Source: VAZQ01 sp035293945
GTDB taxonomy: Bacteria; Pseudomonadota; Alphaproteobacteria; Rhizobiales; Xanthobacteraceae
Direction: 5' to 3'
DNA: 64,000 nucleotides
Assembly (NCBI GenBank): GCA_035293945.1
Contig: DATGLV010000014.1
Location: forward strand, 1 to 64,000
In this document: positions 25,509-34,184 of the stretch, piece after piece
Layout of the letters: every line of letters starts with the position of its first letter
How positions within the stretch are numbered: position 1 is the first letter of the stretch
Translations under genes and position numbers: made by a program
The notes under the pieces: model-generated
What the model was told of the DNA's origin: nothing
The model's input: only the letters and a program-made list of their open reading frames with translations
The model's database searches: none

Positions 25509-26279
25509 TCATTGTGGGCCTGCAAATGCGATCACATCTCCCGCCGCGACCACCCTGCTGTCGCCCGAGGGCGCAATCAGGATCAGGCAGCCGGCATCGT
25601 CCAGCCCGGCAAAGCGCCCGACAAGCTCGCCGTCTGCGACAGCGACCTTGATCTGTCCTCCGACGCCGGCGGCGCGCGCGAGCCAGTCGGTGCGGACAGT
25701 CGCAAATCCTTCGCCACGATTCCATTGGGCAAGGCGGCCAAGCATCTTGAGCGACAGCGCGGCGAATAAAGCCGCTGGCGCGACCGCTGCTCCGGCCGCC
25801 TGCAGGTCGGTCGCCGGATAGGCAGTGCCCGCCGGATGCGCCATGCAGTTGACTCCGATGCCGATCGCAACGGCCCCCTCTTCGTCGCGTCCTTCGCCTT
25901 CTGTCAGGATGCCGGCAAATTTGGCTCCGGAAAGCAGCAGGTCGTTCGGCCATTTCAGCTCCAAGAGCGGCCTGACCTCCGCCGCGACCTCGACCACCGC
26001 ATCGTGCACCGCCAAGGCGGCCACGAAGGACAGCTGAGGCCAGCGTTCGGCCGGGCCCGGATCGGTCAAGAGCAAGCTCGCATGAAGATTGCCGGAGACA
26101 GAAACCCAGCTGCGCCCGCGGCGGCCGCGGCCGGCAGTTTGCCGATCCGCCGTGATCCACAGCGGCCCGCGCTCGCCCTGCCGCATTCGCCGCAGCGCTT
26201 CCGCATTGGTCGAGTCGATCTCATCGAAGGCCGCAAGCCGCACCCCCGCGGCGACAGCCCTGGGATCCAGATCCATCAT
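25509..26279 (-). CDS. birA: Biotin--[acetyl-CoA-carboxylase] ligase
   Basis: 256 aa. Attaches biotin to biotin-carboxyl-carrier proteins via biotinyl-AMP. Motifs are FDEIDSTNAEALR, the adenylate loop GRGRRGRSW, and WPNDLLLSGAKFAGILTE. It has no N-terminal helix-turn-helix, so it is enzyme only and not a bio repressor. Directly downstream of nuoN (11 bp). Confidence 0.95.
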   Translation of the reverse strand: MMDLDPRAVAAGVRLAAFDEIDSTNAEALRRMRQGERGPLWITADRQTAGRGRRGRSWVSVSGNLHASLLLTDPGPAERWPQLSFVAALAVHDAVVEVAAEVRPLLELKWPNDLLLSGAKFAGILTEGEGRDEEGAVAIGIGVNCMAHPAGTAYPATDLQAAGAAVAPAALFAALSLKMLGRLAQWNRGEGFATVRTDWLARAAGVGGQIKVAVADGELVGRFAGLDDAGCLILIAPSGDSRVVAAGDVIAFAGPQ

Positions 26280-26290
26280 TTATCGAACGT

Positions 26291-27733
26291 TCAGAACAGC
26301 GATTTGGCCGCCGCGCTCGCCGCCGCAACCAGCGGCCCGGGATAGACGAAGAACAACAGGTTGAACAATCCAGTGGCGGCGAGCACGATCTTGAGCTCAT
26401 TCGCCATAGGCGCGAGCGCTGGGGCCGGTTCATCGAAATACATGATCTTCACGATCATCAAGTAATAATAGGCTCCCACCACGCTGGTGACCACCCCGAT
26501 GACGGCGAGCGCGAACAGGCCCGCCCTGATGGCGGCGAGGAACACGTAAAACTTGGCAAAGAAGCCGGCGAGAGGTGGAATGCCGGCGAGCGAGAACAAG
26601 AGCATCGCCAGGAAGAACGCCAAGGTCGGATTGGTCCGCGCGAGGCCCGCGAGATCACCGATGCCTTCGACCATCTGTCCGTCCCGCCGCATCGCCAGGA
26701 TGACCGCGAAGGTGCCGAGCGTCATGGCGAGATAGATCGACATGTAGACCAGCACTCCTTGGACGCCGTCGGAGGTGCCGGCCGCGAGCCCTATCAACGC
26801 AAAGCCCATGTGGCCGATCGAGGAATAGGCCATCAGCCGCTTGATGTTGCGCTGGCCGATGGCGGCAAACGCGCCGAGCGCCATCGATGCGATAGCGACG
26901 AATACGATGATCTGCTGCCATTGCGACACGATGCCAGGGAAGGCCACGATGGTGGGCCGCACGAACATGGCGATGCCGGCGACCTTGGGAGCGGCCGCAA
27001 AAAACGCAGTCACCGGTGTGGGAGCCCCTTCGTAGACGTCCGGGGTCCACATGTGGAACGGCACCGCCGACACTTTGAAGCAGAACCCGGCGAACAGGAA
27101 CACGAGACCCATGATCAGGCCGATGCTGGCCGGGTTGGCGGCCTTGGCGATGCCCGTAAATGTAACGGTTCCGGTGAAGCCGTAAATCAGCGAGGCGCCG
27201 TAGAGCAGCATCCCGGAGGAGAGCGCGCCGAGGATGAAATATTTCAAGCCCGCTTCCGAGGAGCGCGCCGAATCGCGGTTGATCGCGGCAACCACGTACA
27301 GGGCGAGGCTCATCAATTCGAGCCCAAGATAGAGCGCGATCAAATCGGCCGCCGATATCAGCATCAGCATGCCGGTGGTCGAGAGCAAGATCAGGATCGG
27401 GTATTCGAACCGTTGCTGCTTCTGGTGGGCGAGATAGTCGAACGACATGAGGATGGCGCCGGCCGAGCCGGTCAGAGCCAGAATTTTCAGGAAGCGCGCG
27501 AAGGAATCGAGCACGAAGCTGCCGCCGAAGCCAATGAGCGTTCCCTCCGGCAGCCATGCAATGACCAGGGCGGCCGCCACCAGCAGCGCGATCGCAAGCC
27601 AGTTGATCATGGGCGCCGAGGACTCGCCGCGGAAGGCGCCAAGCATCAACAGCGCCATTGCTCCCAAGGCCAGCACGATCTCGGGCAGTGCCGGCAGCAT
27701 CGCGGAAAGACCGATCGCGTCATTCATGGGCAT
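26291..27733 (-). CDS. nuoN: NADH-quinone oxidoreductase subunit N
   Basis: 480 aa, antiporter-like membrane subunit of complex I with about 14 helices. The conserved proton-channel segments include LYVVAAINRDSARSSEAGLK and KVSAVPFHMWTPDVYEGAPT. Last gene of the nuo operon, one base after the nuoM stop, and followed by birA. Confidence 0.97.
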   Translation of the reverse strand: MPMNDAIGLSAMLPALPEIVLALGAMALLMLGAFRGESSAPMINWLAIALLVAAALVIAWLPEGTLIGFGGSFVLDSFARFLKILALTGSAGAILMSFDYLAHQKQQRFEYPILILLSTTGMLMLISAADLIALYLGLELMSLALYVVAAINRDSARSSEAGLKYFILGALSSGMLLYGASLIYGFTGTVTFTGIAKAANPASIGLIMGLVFLFAGFCFKVSAVPFHMWTPDVYEGAPTPVTAFFAAAPKVAGIAMFVRPTIVAFPGIVSQWQQIIVFVAIASMALGAFAAIGQRNIKRLMAYSSIGHMGFALIGLAAGTSDGVQGVLVYMSIYLAMTLGTFAVILAMRRDGQMVEGIGDLAGLARTNPTLAFFLAMLLFSLAGIPPLAGFFAKFYVFLAAIRAGLFALAVIGVVTSVVGAYYYLMIVKIMYFDEPAPALAPMANELKIVLAATGLFNLLFFVYPGPLVAAASAAAKSLF

Positions 27734-27734
27734 T

Positions 27735-29246
27735 TCACCTCAACGTCAGCGCGGCCGCATGCGCCGTGTCGAGCGCGTGTGTGTAGCCATCGATGAGCTG
27801 CGCCACGGAGGCGGCAGAAAGGTCGATCACCGGCTGCGGGAAGACGCCGAGCAGGATCGCCAAGATCGCCAACGGAACGAGCGTGATGATCTCCCGGTAA
27901 TCGAGATCCAATATGCCGGCGAGCGAGGGCTTGTCGAGCACGCCGTAGATGACTCGGCGATAGAGCCAGAGCGCATAGGCGGCCGACAGGATGGTGCCGA
28001 TGGTCGCAAAGGTCGCAGCCGCGGTGTTCACCCGGAAGGTACCGATCAGAGTCAGGAACTCGCCGATGAAACCGGAGGTCCCGGGCAGCGCCACATTGGC
28101 CAGGGTGAAAATCATGAAGGCTACCGCGTAGAGCGGCATGCGGTTGACGAGCCCGCCATAGGCGGCGATCTCGCGGGTGTGCATGCGGTCGTAAACCACG
28201 CCGACGCAGAGGAAGAGCGCGCCGGAGACGATGCCGTGCGAGATCATCTGGAAAATTCCGCCGGCGATCCCCTGCGTGGTGGCAGCAAAAATACCCATCG
28301 TGACGAAGCCCATATGGGCGACCGAGGAATAGGCGATGAGCTTCTTCATGTCCTCCTGCACGAGCGCCACCAGCGAGGTGTAGACGATGGCGACTATGGA
28401 CAGCGCGAATACGAGCGGCGCGAAATCATGCGAGGCGGCCGGGAACATCGGCAGCGAGAAGCGCAGGAAACCGTAGCCGCCCATCTTCAACAGGATTGCG
28501 GCGAGGATCACCGACCCGGCGGTCGGCGCTTCGACGTGGGCGTCCGGCAGCCAAGTATGCACCGGCCACATCGGCATCTTGACCGCGAAGGAAGCGAAGA
28601 AGGCAAGCCAAGCCCATTTCTGCAGCCCGATCGGGAAGCCGTGGTGCAGCAGAGTCGGGATATCGGTCGTGCCGGCGTCCCAGTAGAGCGCCATAATGGC
28701 GAGCAGCATCAGGACTGAGCCGAGCAAGGTGTAGAGGAAGAACTTGAAGCTCGCGTAGACGCGCCGCGGGCCGCCCCACACCCCGATGATGAGGAACATC
28801 GGGATGAGGCCCCCCTCGAAGAACAGATAGAATAGCACCAAGTCGAGCGAGGCGAAGGTGCCGACCATCAAGGTTTCCAGCACCAGAAATGCGATCATGT
28901 ATTCCTTGATGCGCTTGGTGATCGCAGCCCAGCTGGCAATGATGCAGATCGGCATGAGCCCGGTGGTCAGCACCACGAAGGGGAGCGAAATGCCGTCGAC
29001 GCCCATGTGGTAGACGATCGCGCCCTCGAGCCAGCGATACTTCTCCTCGAACTGGAACTCGGCCGAGGTGGGATCGAACCGCCACGTGAGAATCAGCGCG
29101 ATGGCGAACGTCACCAGAGTGACCCACAGCGCGATCCAGCGTGCGTTGCGCTCTTCCGCATCGCCCTCGCCGGGCAGAACCGCGATGAACAATGCGCCGG
29201 CGAGCGGCAGGAGGGTGATGACAGAAAGAATGGGCCAGCTGAGCAT
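27735..29246 (-). CDS. nuoM: NADH-quinone oxidoreductase subunit M
   Basis: 503 aa from MLSWPILSVI at 29246, which overlaps the nuoL stop by one base (TGATG). Antiporter-like proton-pumping subunit. Key regions are VFYLFFEGGLIPMFLIIGVW with its channel Glu and KMPMWPVHTWLPDAHVEAPT with the broken-helix Lys/His. Confidence 0.97.
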   Translation of the reverse strand: MLSWPILSVITLLPLAGALFIAVLPGEGDAEERNARWIALWVTLVTFAIALILTWRFDPTSAEFQFEEKYRWLEGAIVYHMGVDGISLPFVVLTTGLMPICIIASWAAITKRIKEYMIAFLVLETLMVGTFASLDLVLFYLFFEGGLIPMFLIIGVWGGPRRVYASFKFFLYTLLGSVLMLLAIMALYWDAGTTDIPTLLHHGFPIGLQKWAWLAFFASFAVKMPMWPVHTWLPDAHVEAPTAGSVILAAILLKMGGYGFLRFSLPMFPAASHDFAPLVFALSIVAIVYTSLVALVQEDMKKLIAYSSVAHMGFVTMGIFAATTQGIAGGIFQMISHGIVSGALFLCVGVVYDRMHTREIAAYGGLVNRMPLYAVAFMIFTLANVALPGTSGFIGEFLTLIGTFRVNTAAATFATIGTILSAAYALWLYRRVIYGVLDKPSLAGILDLDYREIITLVPLAILAILLGVFPQPVIDLSAASVAQLIDGYTHALDTAHAAALTLR

Positions 29247-31339
29247 CAGTGTATGCCCCCAGCAAACATGAACCACGTGATCAGCGCCGCGACGCCGATC
29301 AGCATGGCGAAGGCGTAGTGATAGAGATACCCGGTCTGCAGCCGTACCACGCTGCGCGTCACGTCGAGGACGCGCGCCGAGACACCGTCAGGGCCGAAAC
29401 CATCGATCAGCCAGCCATCGCCGCCCTTCCACAACAGGCGGCCGAGCCGGAGCGCGGGACGAACCAGGAGAAAGTCGTACACCTCGTCGAAGTACCATTT
29501 GTTTAGCAAGAACTTGTAGAGCGGCTCCTGCTGGCGCGCGAGCTGCACCGGCAGGGAAGGATCGCTGATATAGAACCGCCACGCCACTGCAAAGCCGATC
29601 ACCATCATGACGGTGGGCAGGGAGCTGATCAGGAACGGCACCTGTTCCATTGCCTCGAGCACATGGTTGCTTTCGACGAATTTGAGCGACTGGCGGAAGT
29701 GCTCGACGCCCGGCCCAGCGAACAGGTCTTTGAACGGATAGCCGGCGAGGAACGAGCCGGCGGCGAGCACTGCCAGCGGCACCAACATCACCATCGGGCT
29801 CTCATGCGCGCCCTCATAGTGATGGTGGTCGTGCGGCGAGCCATGGAAGGTCTTGAAGATCAGCCGCCAGGAATAGAACGAGGTCAGTCCAGCGGCTGCG
29901 ACGGTGCAAAGAAAACCGTAAATCGCCATCGGGTTCTGTCCGACATACGCGGCTTCGATGATGGCGTCCTTGGAGTAGTAGCCGGCGGTCAAGGGAACCC
30001 CCGTAAGCGCGAGCGTTCCGATCACCATTGCCCAATAGGTCAGCGGGATCTTGTCTTTGAGCCCGCCCATGTGACGGATGTCCTGCTCGTGATGCATGGC
30101 CAGGATCACCGAGCCGGAGCCGAGAAACAGCAGCGCCTTGAAGAAAGCGTGGGTGAAGAGATGGAACATGCCCACCGAATAGGCCCCGACCCCCATGGCG
30201 ACGAACATGTAGCCGAGCTGTGAGCAGGTTGAATAGGCGATGATGCGCTTGATGTCGTTCTGTACCAGGCCGACGGTGGCGGCGAACACCGCGGTGGTCG
30301 CACCGATAAAGGTCACGAAGGCCTGTGCGGTTGGCGCGAGCTCGAACAGCGGGGAAAGCCTTGCCACCATGAAAACGCCGGCCGTCACCATGGTGGCGGC
30401 GTGGATCAGCGCCGAGACCGGGGTTGGACCCTCCATGGCGTCCGGCAGCCACGTATGCAGCAGGAACTGTGCGGACTTGCCCATGGCGCCCATGAACAGG
30501 AGCAGGCAGATGAGCGTCAGCGCATCGGCGTGCATCCCGAGAAGGTCGATGGTCTTGCCGGCGAGCGCGGGCGCCTGCGCGAAGACAGTGTCGAAGTCGA
30601 CGGCTCCGGTCATCATGAAGGCGGCGAAAATGCCGAGCGAGAAGCCGAAATCGCCGACGCGGTTGACGATGAATGCCTTGATGGCCGCCGCGTTCGCTTC
30701 GGGTTTCTGGTACCAGAAGCCGATGAGCAGGTAGCTCATCAGGCCGACGCCTTCCCAGCCGAAGAACAGCTGCACCAGATTGTCCGCGGTCACCAGCATC
30801 AGCATGGCGAAAGTGAACAGCGACAGGTAGGCGAAGAAACGGGGCTGGTGCGGGTCGTCGGCCATGTAGCCGATCGAATAGAGGTGCACGAAGGCCGAGA
30901 TGGTGGTGACCACGACCAGCATGACGGCGGTCAGCGTGTCCACGCGCAGCGCCCAGAGAAACTTGAGCTCGCCGGAGGACACCCAGGTCGCGAGCGAGAT
31001 GTGGGCGTCCTGGCCGAAAGTGACGGAAAAGAAGGTGATCCACGCCAGGATCATGGAAAAGAACAAAAGCGCGGTAGTGATGAGCTCGGCGAGATTCGAG
31101 CCGAGCGCGGGTGGCTGCGACGCCGCGTGCTCGGGTTCGACAGGTGAATTGGCAAAGGCGGCGTGCGGCTCCGCTGGGGAAGGCGCGCCGTGGGCGTCGC
31201 GCTCCCGGACCGGCGCGGCTTGATTTTCCGCGCCCGCGGCGGGAGGCCCCCCCGGGTGGCGCGCGCGGGCGCCGAACAGCGAGATCAGCGCCGCGAGGAT
31301 CGCGCCGAGAAGCGGCAGGAAGACGATCGTTTGGTACAT
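29246..31339 (-). CDS. nuoL: NADH-quinone oxidoreductase subunit L
   Basis: 697 aa, the most distal proton-pumping subunit with the long lateral helix. Core motifs are FFGWEGVGLMSYLLIGFWYQ and LHTWLPDAMEGPTPVSALIH. Residues ~28-80, after the first helix, form a Pro/Ala/His/Glu-rich low-complexity insert (HAAFANSPVEPEHAASQPPA) absent from E. coli NuoL. Similar inserts are found in Hyphomicrobiales. A long spacer to nuoK holds a palindrome. Confidence 0.97.
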   Translation of the reverse strand: MYQTIVFLPLLGAILAALISLFGARARHPGGPPAAGAENQAAPVRERDAHGAPSPAEPHAAFANSPVEPEHAASQPPALGSNLAELITTALLFFSMILAWITFFSVTFGQDAHISLATWVSSGELKFLWALRVDTLTAVMLVVVTTISAFVHLYSIGYMADDPHQPRFFAYLSLFTFAMLMLVTADNLVQLFFGWEGVGLMSYLLIGFWYQKPEANAAAIKAFIVNRVGDFGFSLGIFAAFMMTGAVDFDTVFAQAPALAGKTIDLLGMHADALTLICLLLFMGAMGKSAQFLLHTWLPDAMEGPTPVSALIHAATMVTAGVFMVARLSPLFELAPTAQAFVTFIGATTAVFAATVGLVQNDIKRIIAYSTCSQLGYMFVAMGVGAYSVGMFHLFTHAFFKALLFLGSGSVILAMHHEQDIRHMGGLKDKIPLTYWAMVIGTLALTGVPLTAGYYSKDAIIEAAYVGQNPMAIYGFLCTVAAAGLTSFYSWRLIFKTFHGSPHDHHHYEGAHESPMVMLVPLAVLAAGSFLAGYPFKDLFAGPGVEHFRQSLKFVESNHVLEAMEQVPFLISSLPTVMMVIGFAVAWRFYISDPSLPVQLARQQEPLYKFLLNKWYFDEVYDFLLVRPALRLGRLLWKGGDGWLIDGFGPDGVSARVLDVTRSVVRLQTGYLYHYAFAMLIGVAALITWFMFAGGIH

Positions 31340-31367
31340 GCGCGGTTCTAGCCTTGCCGCAAGCTCT

Positions 31368-31432
31368 TACCGGAAGATGCGTATTCAGCCCCGATCAGGT
31401 CGGGCGCAAACTTTTTCCGGAACATGCGCTAG
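31368..31432. repeat. Intergenic palindrome family (copy 4), between nuoL and nuoK
   Basis: CCGGAAGATGCGTATTC faces CTTTTTCCGGAACATGCGC across CCCGATCAGGTCGGG. It is inside the nuo operon, so its transcript hairpin could tune nuoLMN relative to nuoA-K. Shares half-sites with copies 3 and 5. Confidence 0.6.
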
Positions 31433-31737
31433 CCCTTCATCAGATTGATATCTTCGACCGCAATCGATCCGCGATTGCGGAAGTAGACGACCAAGATCGC
31501 GAGCCCGATCGCAGCCTCGGCCGCCGCTACGGTCAGCACCACCAGCGCATAGACTTGGCCCACCAGGTCACCGAGAAATGCCGAGAATGCGACCAGGTTG
31601 AGATTGACTGCGAGGAGGATCAGCTCGATCGACATCATGATGATGATGACGTTCTTGCGGTTGAGGAATATCCCGAACACGCCGAGCGTGAACAGGATCG
31701 CGGCAACCGTGAGGTAATGGCCGAGCCCGATCGTCAT
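31429..31737 (-). CDS. nuoK: NADH-quinone oxidoreductase subunit K
   Basis: 102 aa with three helices. MTIGLGHYLTVAAILFTLGV is the N-terminus, and the membrane Glu of MMSIELILLAVNLNLVAFS is a conserved proton-path residue. Its ATG overlaps the nuoJ stop (ATGA). Confidence 0.97.
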   Translation of the reverse strand: MTIGLGHYLTVAAILFTLGVFGIFLNRKNVIIIMMSIELILLAVNLNLVAFSAFLGDLVGQVYALVVLTVAAAEAAIGLAILVVYFRNRGSIAVEDINLMKG

Positions 31738-32351
31738 GACACCCCCTGCCCGGTTTCGACTTTCACGATCTCGATCGCGGTCTCCTTGGTGCGGGCGACC
31801 TGGGCGGCGATGCTCTGTCGCTTGACGTTCGCCTTGTGGCGCAGCGTGAGCACGATCGCACCCACCATGGCGACCAACAGGATGAGACCGGAAGCCTGGA
31901 AGAAGTAGACGTAGCGCGTGTAGAGCACCGCCCCGAGCGCCGCCGTATTGCTGGCGGTTGCGAGCGGCGGAATGGGCGAGGCGAAGGCTTTGGAAATGTC
32001 GGGCGCAAAGGCCCAGCTCGCCACTACGCCGCCCAGCTCGAGCAAGAAGATCACGAACAAGAGCGCGCCGAGCGGAAGGTATTGAAGAAAGCCCTGCCGC
32101 AGCTCGGCGAAATCGACATCGAGCATCATGATCACGAACAGGAACAAGACGGCGACGGCGCCGACATAGACGATGACCAGGATCATCGCCAGGAACTCCG
32201 CCCCCAGCATAACGAACAGCCCGGCGGCGTTGACGAATGCCAGGATCAGGAAGATCACCGAATGCACGGGGTTGCGCGAGGCAATGACCATGAAGGCCGA
32301 AGCGATGCATACGCCGGCGAACAGGTAGAAGAAGAGCGCGGGCAGGACCAT
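31734..32351 (-). CDS. nuoJ: NADH-quinone oxidoreductase subunit J
   Basis: 205 aa with five helices. SRNPVHSVIFLILAFVNAAG and VIVYVGAVAVLFLFVIMMLD are the family blocks; the latter contains the mobile third helix of complex I. Starts 6 bp after nuoI and overlaps nuoK by ATGA. Confidence 0.97.
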   Translation of the reverse strand: MVLPALFFYLFAGVCIASAFMVIASRNPVHSVIFLILAFVNAAGLFVMLGAEFLAMILVIVYVGAVAVLFLFVIMMLDVDFAELRQGFLQYLPLGALLFVIFLLELGGVVASWAFAPDISKAFASPIPPLATASNTAALGAVLYTRYVYFFQASGLILLVAMVGAIVLTLRHKANVKRQSIAAQVARTKETAIEIVKVETGQGVS

Positions 32352-32357
32352 CGTGGC

Positions 32358-32846
32358 TCACCGATAGGGGGCGTCGAGCGCGATGTTCTTGGCGATTTCG
32401 CGCTCCCAGCGGTCACCGTTCGCGAGCAGCCGCTCCTTGTCGTAATAAAGCTCCTCCCGGGTCTCGGTGGCGAACTCGAAATTCGGGCCCTCGACGATGG
32501 CATCGACCGGGCAGGCCTCCTGGCACAGCCCACAATAAATGCATTTGACCATGTCGATGTCGTAGCGCGTGGTGCGCCGCGTGCCGTCGTTGCGACGTGG
32601 GCCGGCCTCGATGGTGATGGCCTGCGCCGGACAGATGGCCTCGCAAAGCTTGCAGGCGATGCACCGTTCCTCGCCGTTGGGATAGCGGCGCAGTGCATGC
32701 TCGCCGCGAAAGCGCGGCGACAGCGGCCCCTTTTCGAACGGATAATTGAGCGTGGACTTGGGCCGGAAGAAATAGCGCATCGCCAGCCAAGTGGCGGCGA
32801 TGAACTCGCGCATGAACACCGCGCGCGCGGCTCTGTCGAGCTTCAT
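32358..32846 (-). CDS. nuoI: NADH-quinone oxidoreductase subunit I
   Basis: 162 aa peripheral-arm subunit carrying clusters N6a and N6b. The two 4Fe-4S motifs are CIACKLCEAICP and CIYCGLCQEACP. The N-terminal amphipathic stretch (TWLAMRYFFRPKSTLNYPFE) contacts the membrane arm. Separated from nuoH by the extra 78-aa gene. Confidence 0.97.
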   Translation of the reverse strand: MKLDRAARAVFMREFIAATWLAMRYFFRPKSTLNYPFEKGPLSPRFRGEHALRRYPNGEERCIACKLCEAICPAQAITIEAGPRRNDGTRRTTRYDIDMVKCIYCGLCQEACPVDAIVEGPNFEFATETREELYYDKERLLANGDRWEREIAKNIALDAPYR

Positions 32847-32883
32847 ATGGGCATCCCTTTGGCGCCCCCCGCCGGCTCGGGGC

Positions 32884-33120
32884 TTATCCGCCGATCTTCA
32901 ATCCGATCCAATAGCCGAGGCCTGCGCACAGGAGCATATCGGCCGCCAATATGCCACGGCGCAGCAAAGCGAGCTCCTGGGCGAATGTGGCTGGATTCTC
33001 GGCCGCCGTCCGGCTCTTGCGCAGCGCCGTCTCCACGACATCGATCAGTCGCCCGTAGAACAGCGCGGACGCAGCCGTCCCGAGCGCGGCCCCGATCAAG
33101 CCCGCCAGCGAGAGCTCCAT
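32884..33120 (-). CDS. Small membrane protein between nuoH and nuoI
   Basis: 78 aa. One N-terminal hydrophobic segment (LAGLIGAALGTAASALFYGR), a charged middle (VVETALRKSRTAAENPATFA) and a C-terminal hydrophobic segment (LAADMLLCAGLGYWIGLKIG-like, ending in IGG). It starts 15 bp after the nuoH stop and ends 37 bp before nuoI, so it is in the operon. No counterpart in E. coli nuo. It could be an accessory or assembly factor for complex I; unproven. Confidence 0.7.
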   Translation of the reverse strand: MELSLAGLIGAALGTAASALFYGRLIDVVETALRKSRTAAENPATFAQELALLRRGILAADMLLCAGLGYWIGLKIGG

Positions 33121-33135
33121 CGCGTCGGCTCCTCG

Positions 33136-34176
33136 TCATTTTGCCGCCAGACCGAGAAGTTGCAGGGCGCCGGCGACGATCGCGACCATGGCAAGCGAGG
33201 TCGGCAGGAACACCTTCCAGCCAAGCCGCATGAGCTGGTCGTAGCGGTAGCGCGGAACGATCGCCTTCGCCATCGCGAACAAGAAGAACATGAACAGCGC
33301 CTTGAGCACGAACCAGATCACGCCTGGCACCCAGGTGAACGGTGCGATAGGCACCGGCGGCAGCCAGCCGCCGAGGAACAGGATGGTGCCAATGGAGCAC
33401 ATGGTGGCGATCGCCACGTACTCGCCGAGCATGAACATCATATATGGGGAGGAGCCATACTCGACCATGAAGCCGGCGACCAGCTCCGACTCCGCTTCCA
33501 CCAGATCGAACGGCGGGCGGTTCGTCTCGGCGAGTGCCGAGACGAAGAAGATCACGAACATGGGCAGAAGCGGCAGCCAGAACCAGTTAAATAAGCCCCA
33601 CTGGCCGTCCTGAGCCTTGACGATGTCGGTGAGGTTGAGCGACCCGACGCAAAGCAGGACGGTGATGATCACGAAGCCGATCGAGACCTCGTACGACACC
33701 ATCTGCGCCGCTGAACGCAATGCCGCCAGGAAGGGGTATTTCGAGTTCGATGCCCAACCTGCCATGATCACGCCGTAGACCATGAGCGAGGAGATCGCGA
33801 AAATGTAGAGGATGCCGACATTGATGTCGGCGATTACCCAGCCGAGATTGACCGGGATGACCGCCCAGGCGGAAAGCGCCAGCACACAGGTGACGATCGG
33901 GGCCAATACGAAGACGCCCTTGTTGGCGCCGGCGGGAATGATCGGTTCCTTGAAGACGAACTTCAGCAAGTCGGCGAAGGACTGCAGCAGGCCGAACGGC
34001 CCGACCACATTCGGCCCGCGCCGCATCTGCACCGCAGCCCAGATCTTGCGGTCGGCGAGCAGCACATAAGCAATCCCCACCAACAGGATTATCAGGAGCA
34101 AAAGGCTCTGCGCGACCATCACGATCAATGGCCAGAGATAATCGACCCAAAGATCACTGGCAAAAAAATCGGTCAT
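33136..34176 (-). CDS. nuoH: NADH-quinone oxidoreductase subunit H
   Basis: 346 aa from MTDFFASDLW at 34176. Membrane subunit forming the quinone-entry chamber with NuoB/D. AAVQMRRGPNVVGPFGLLQS and the acidic loop ETNRPPFDLVEAESELVAGF are diagnostic. Follows nuoG by 8 bp. Confidence 0.97.
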   Translation of the reverse strand: MTDFFASDLWVDYLWPLIVMVAQSLLLLIILLVGIAYVLLADRKIWAAVQMRRGPNVVGPFGLLQSFADLLKFVFKEPIIPAGANKGVFVLAPIVTCVLALSAWAVIPVNLGWVIADINVGILYIFAISSLMVYGVIMAGWASNSKYPFLAALRSAAQMVSYEVSIGFVIITVLLCVGSLNLTDIVKAQDGQWGLFNWFWLPLLPMFVIFFVSALAETNRPPFDLVEAESELVAGFMVEYGSSPYMMFMLGEYVAIATMCSIGTILFLGGWLPPVPIAPFTWVPGVIWFVLKALFMFFLFAMAKAIVPRYRYDQLMRLGWKVFLPTSLAMVAIVAGALQLLGLAAK

Positions 34177-34184
34177 CTTGAGCG

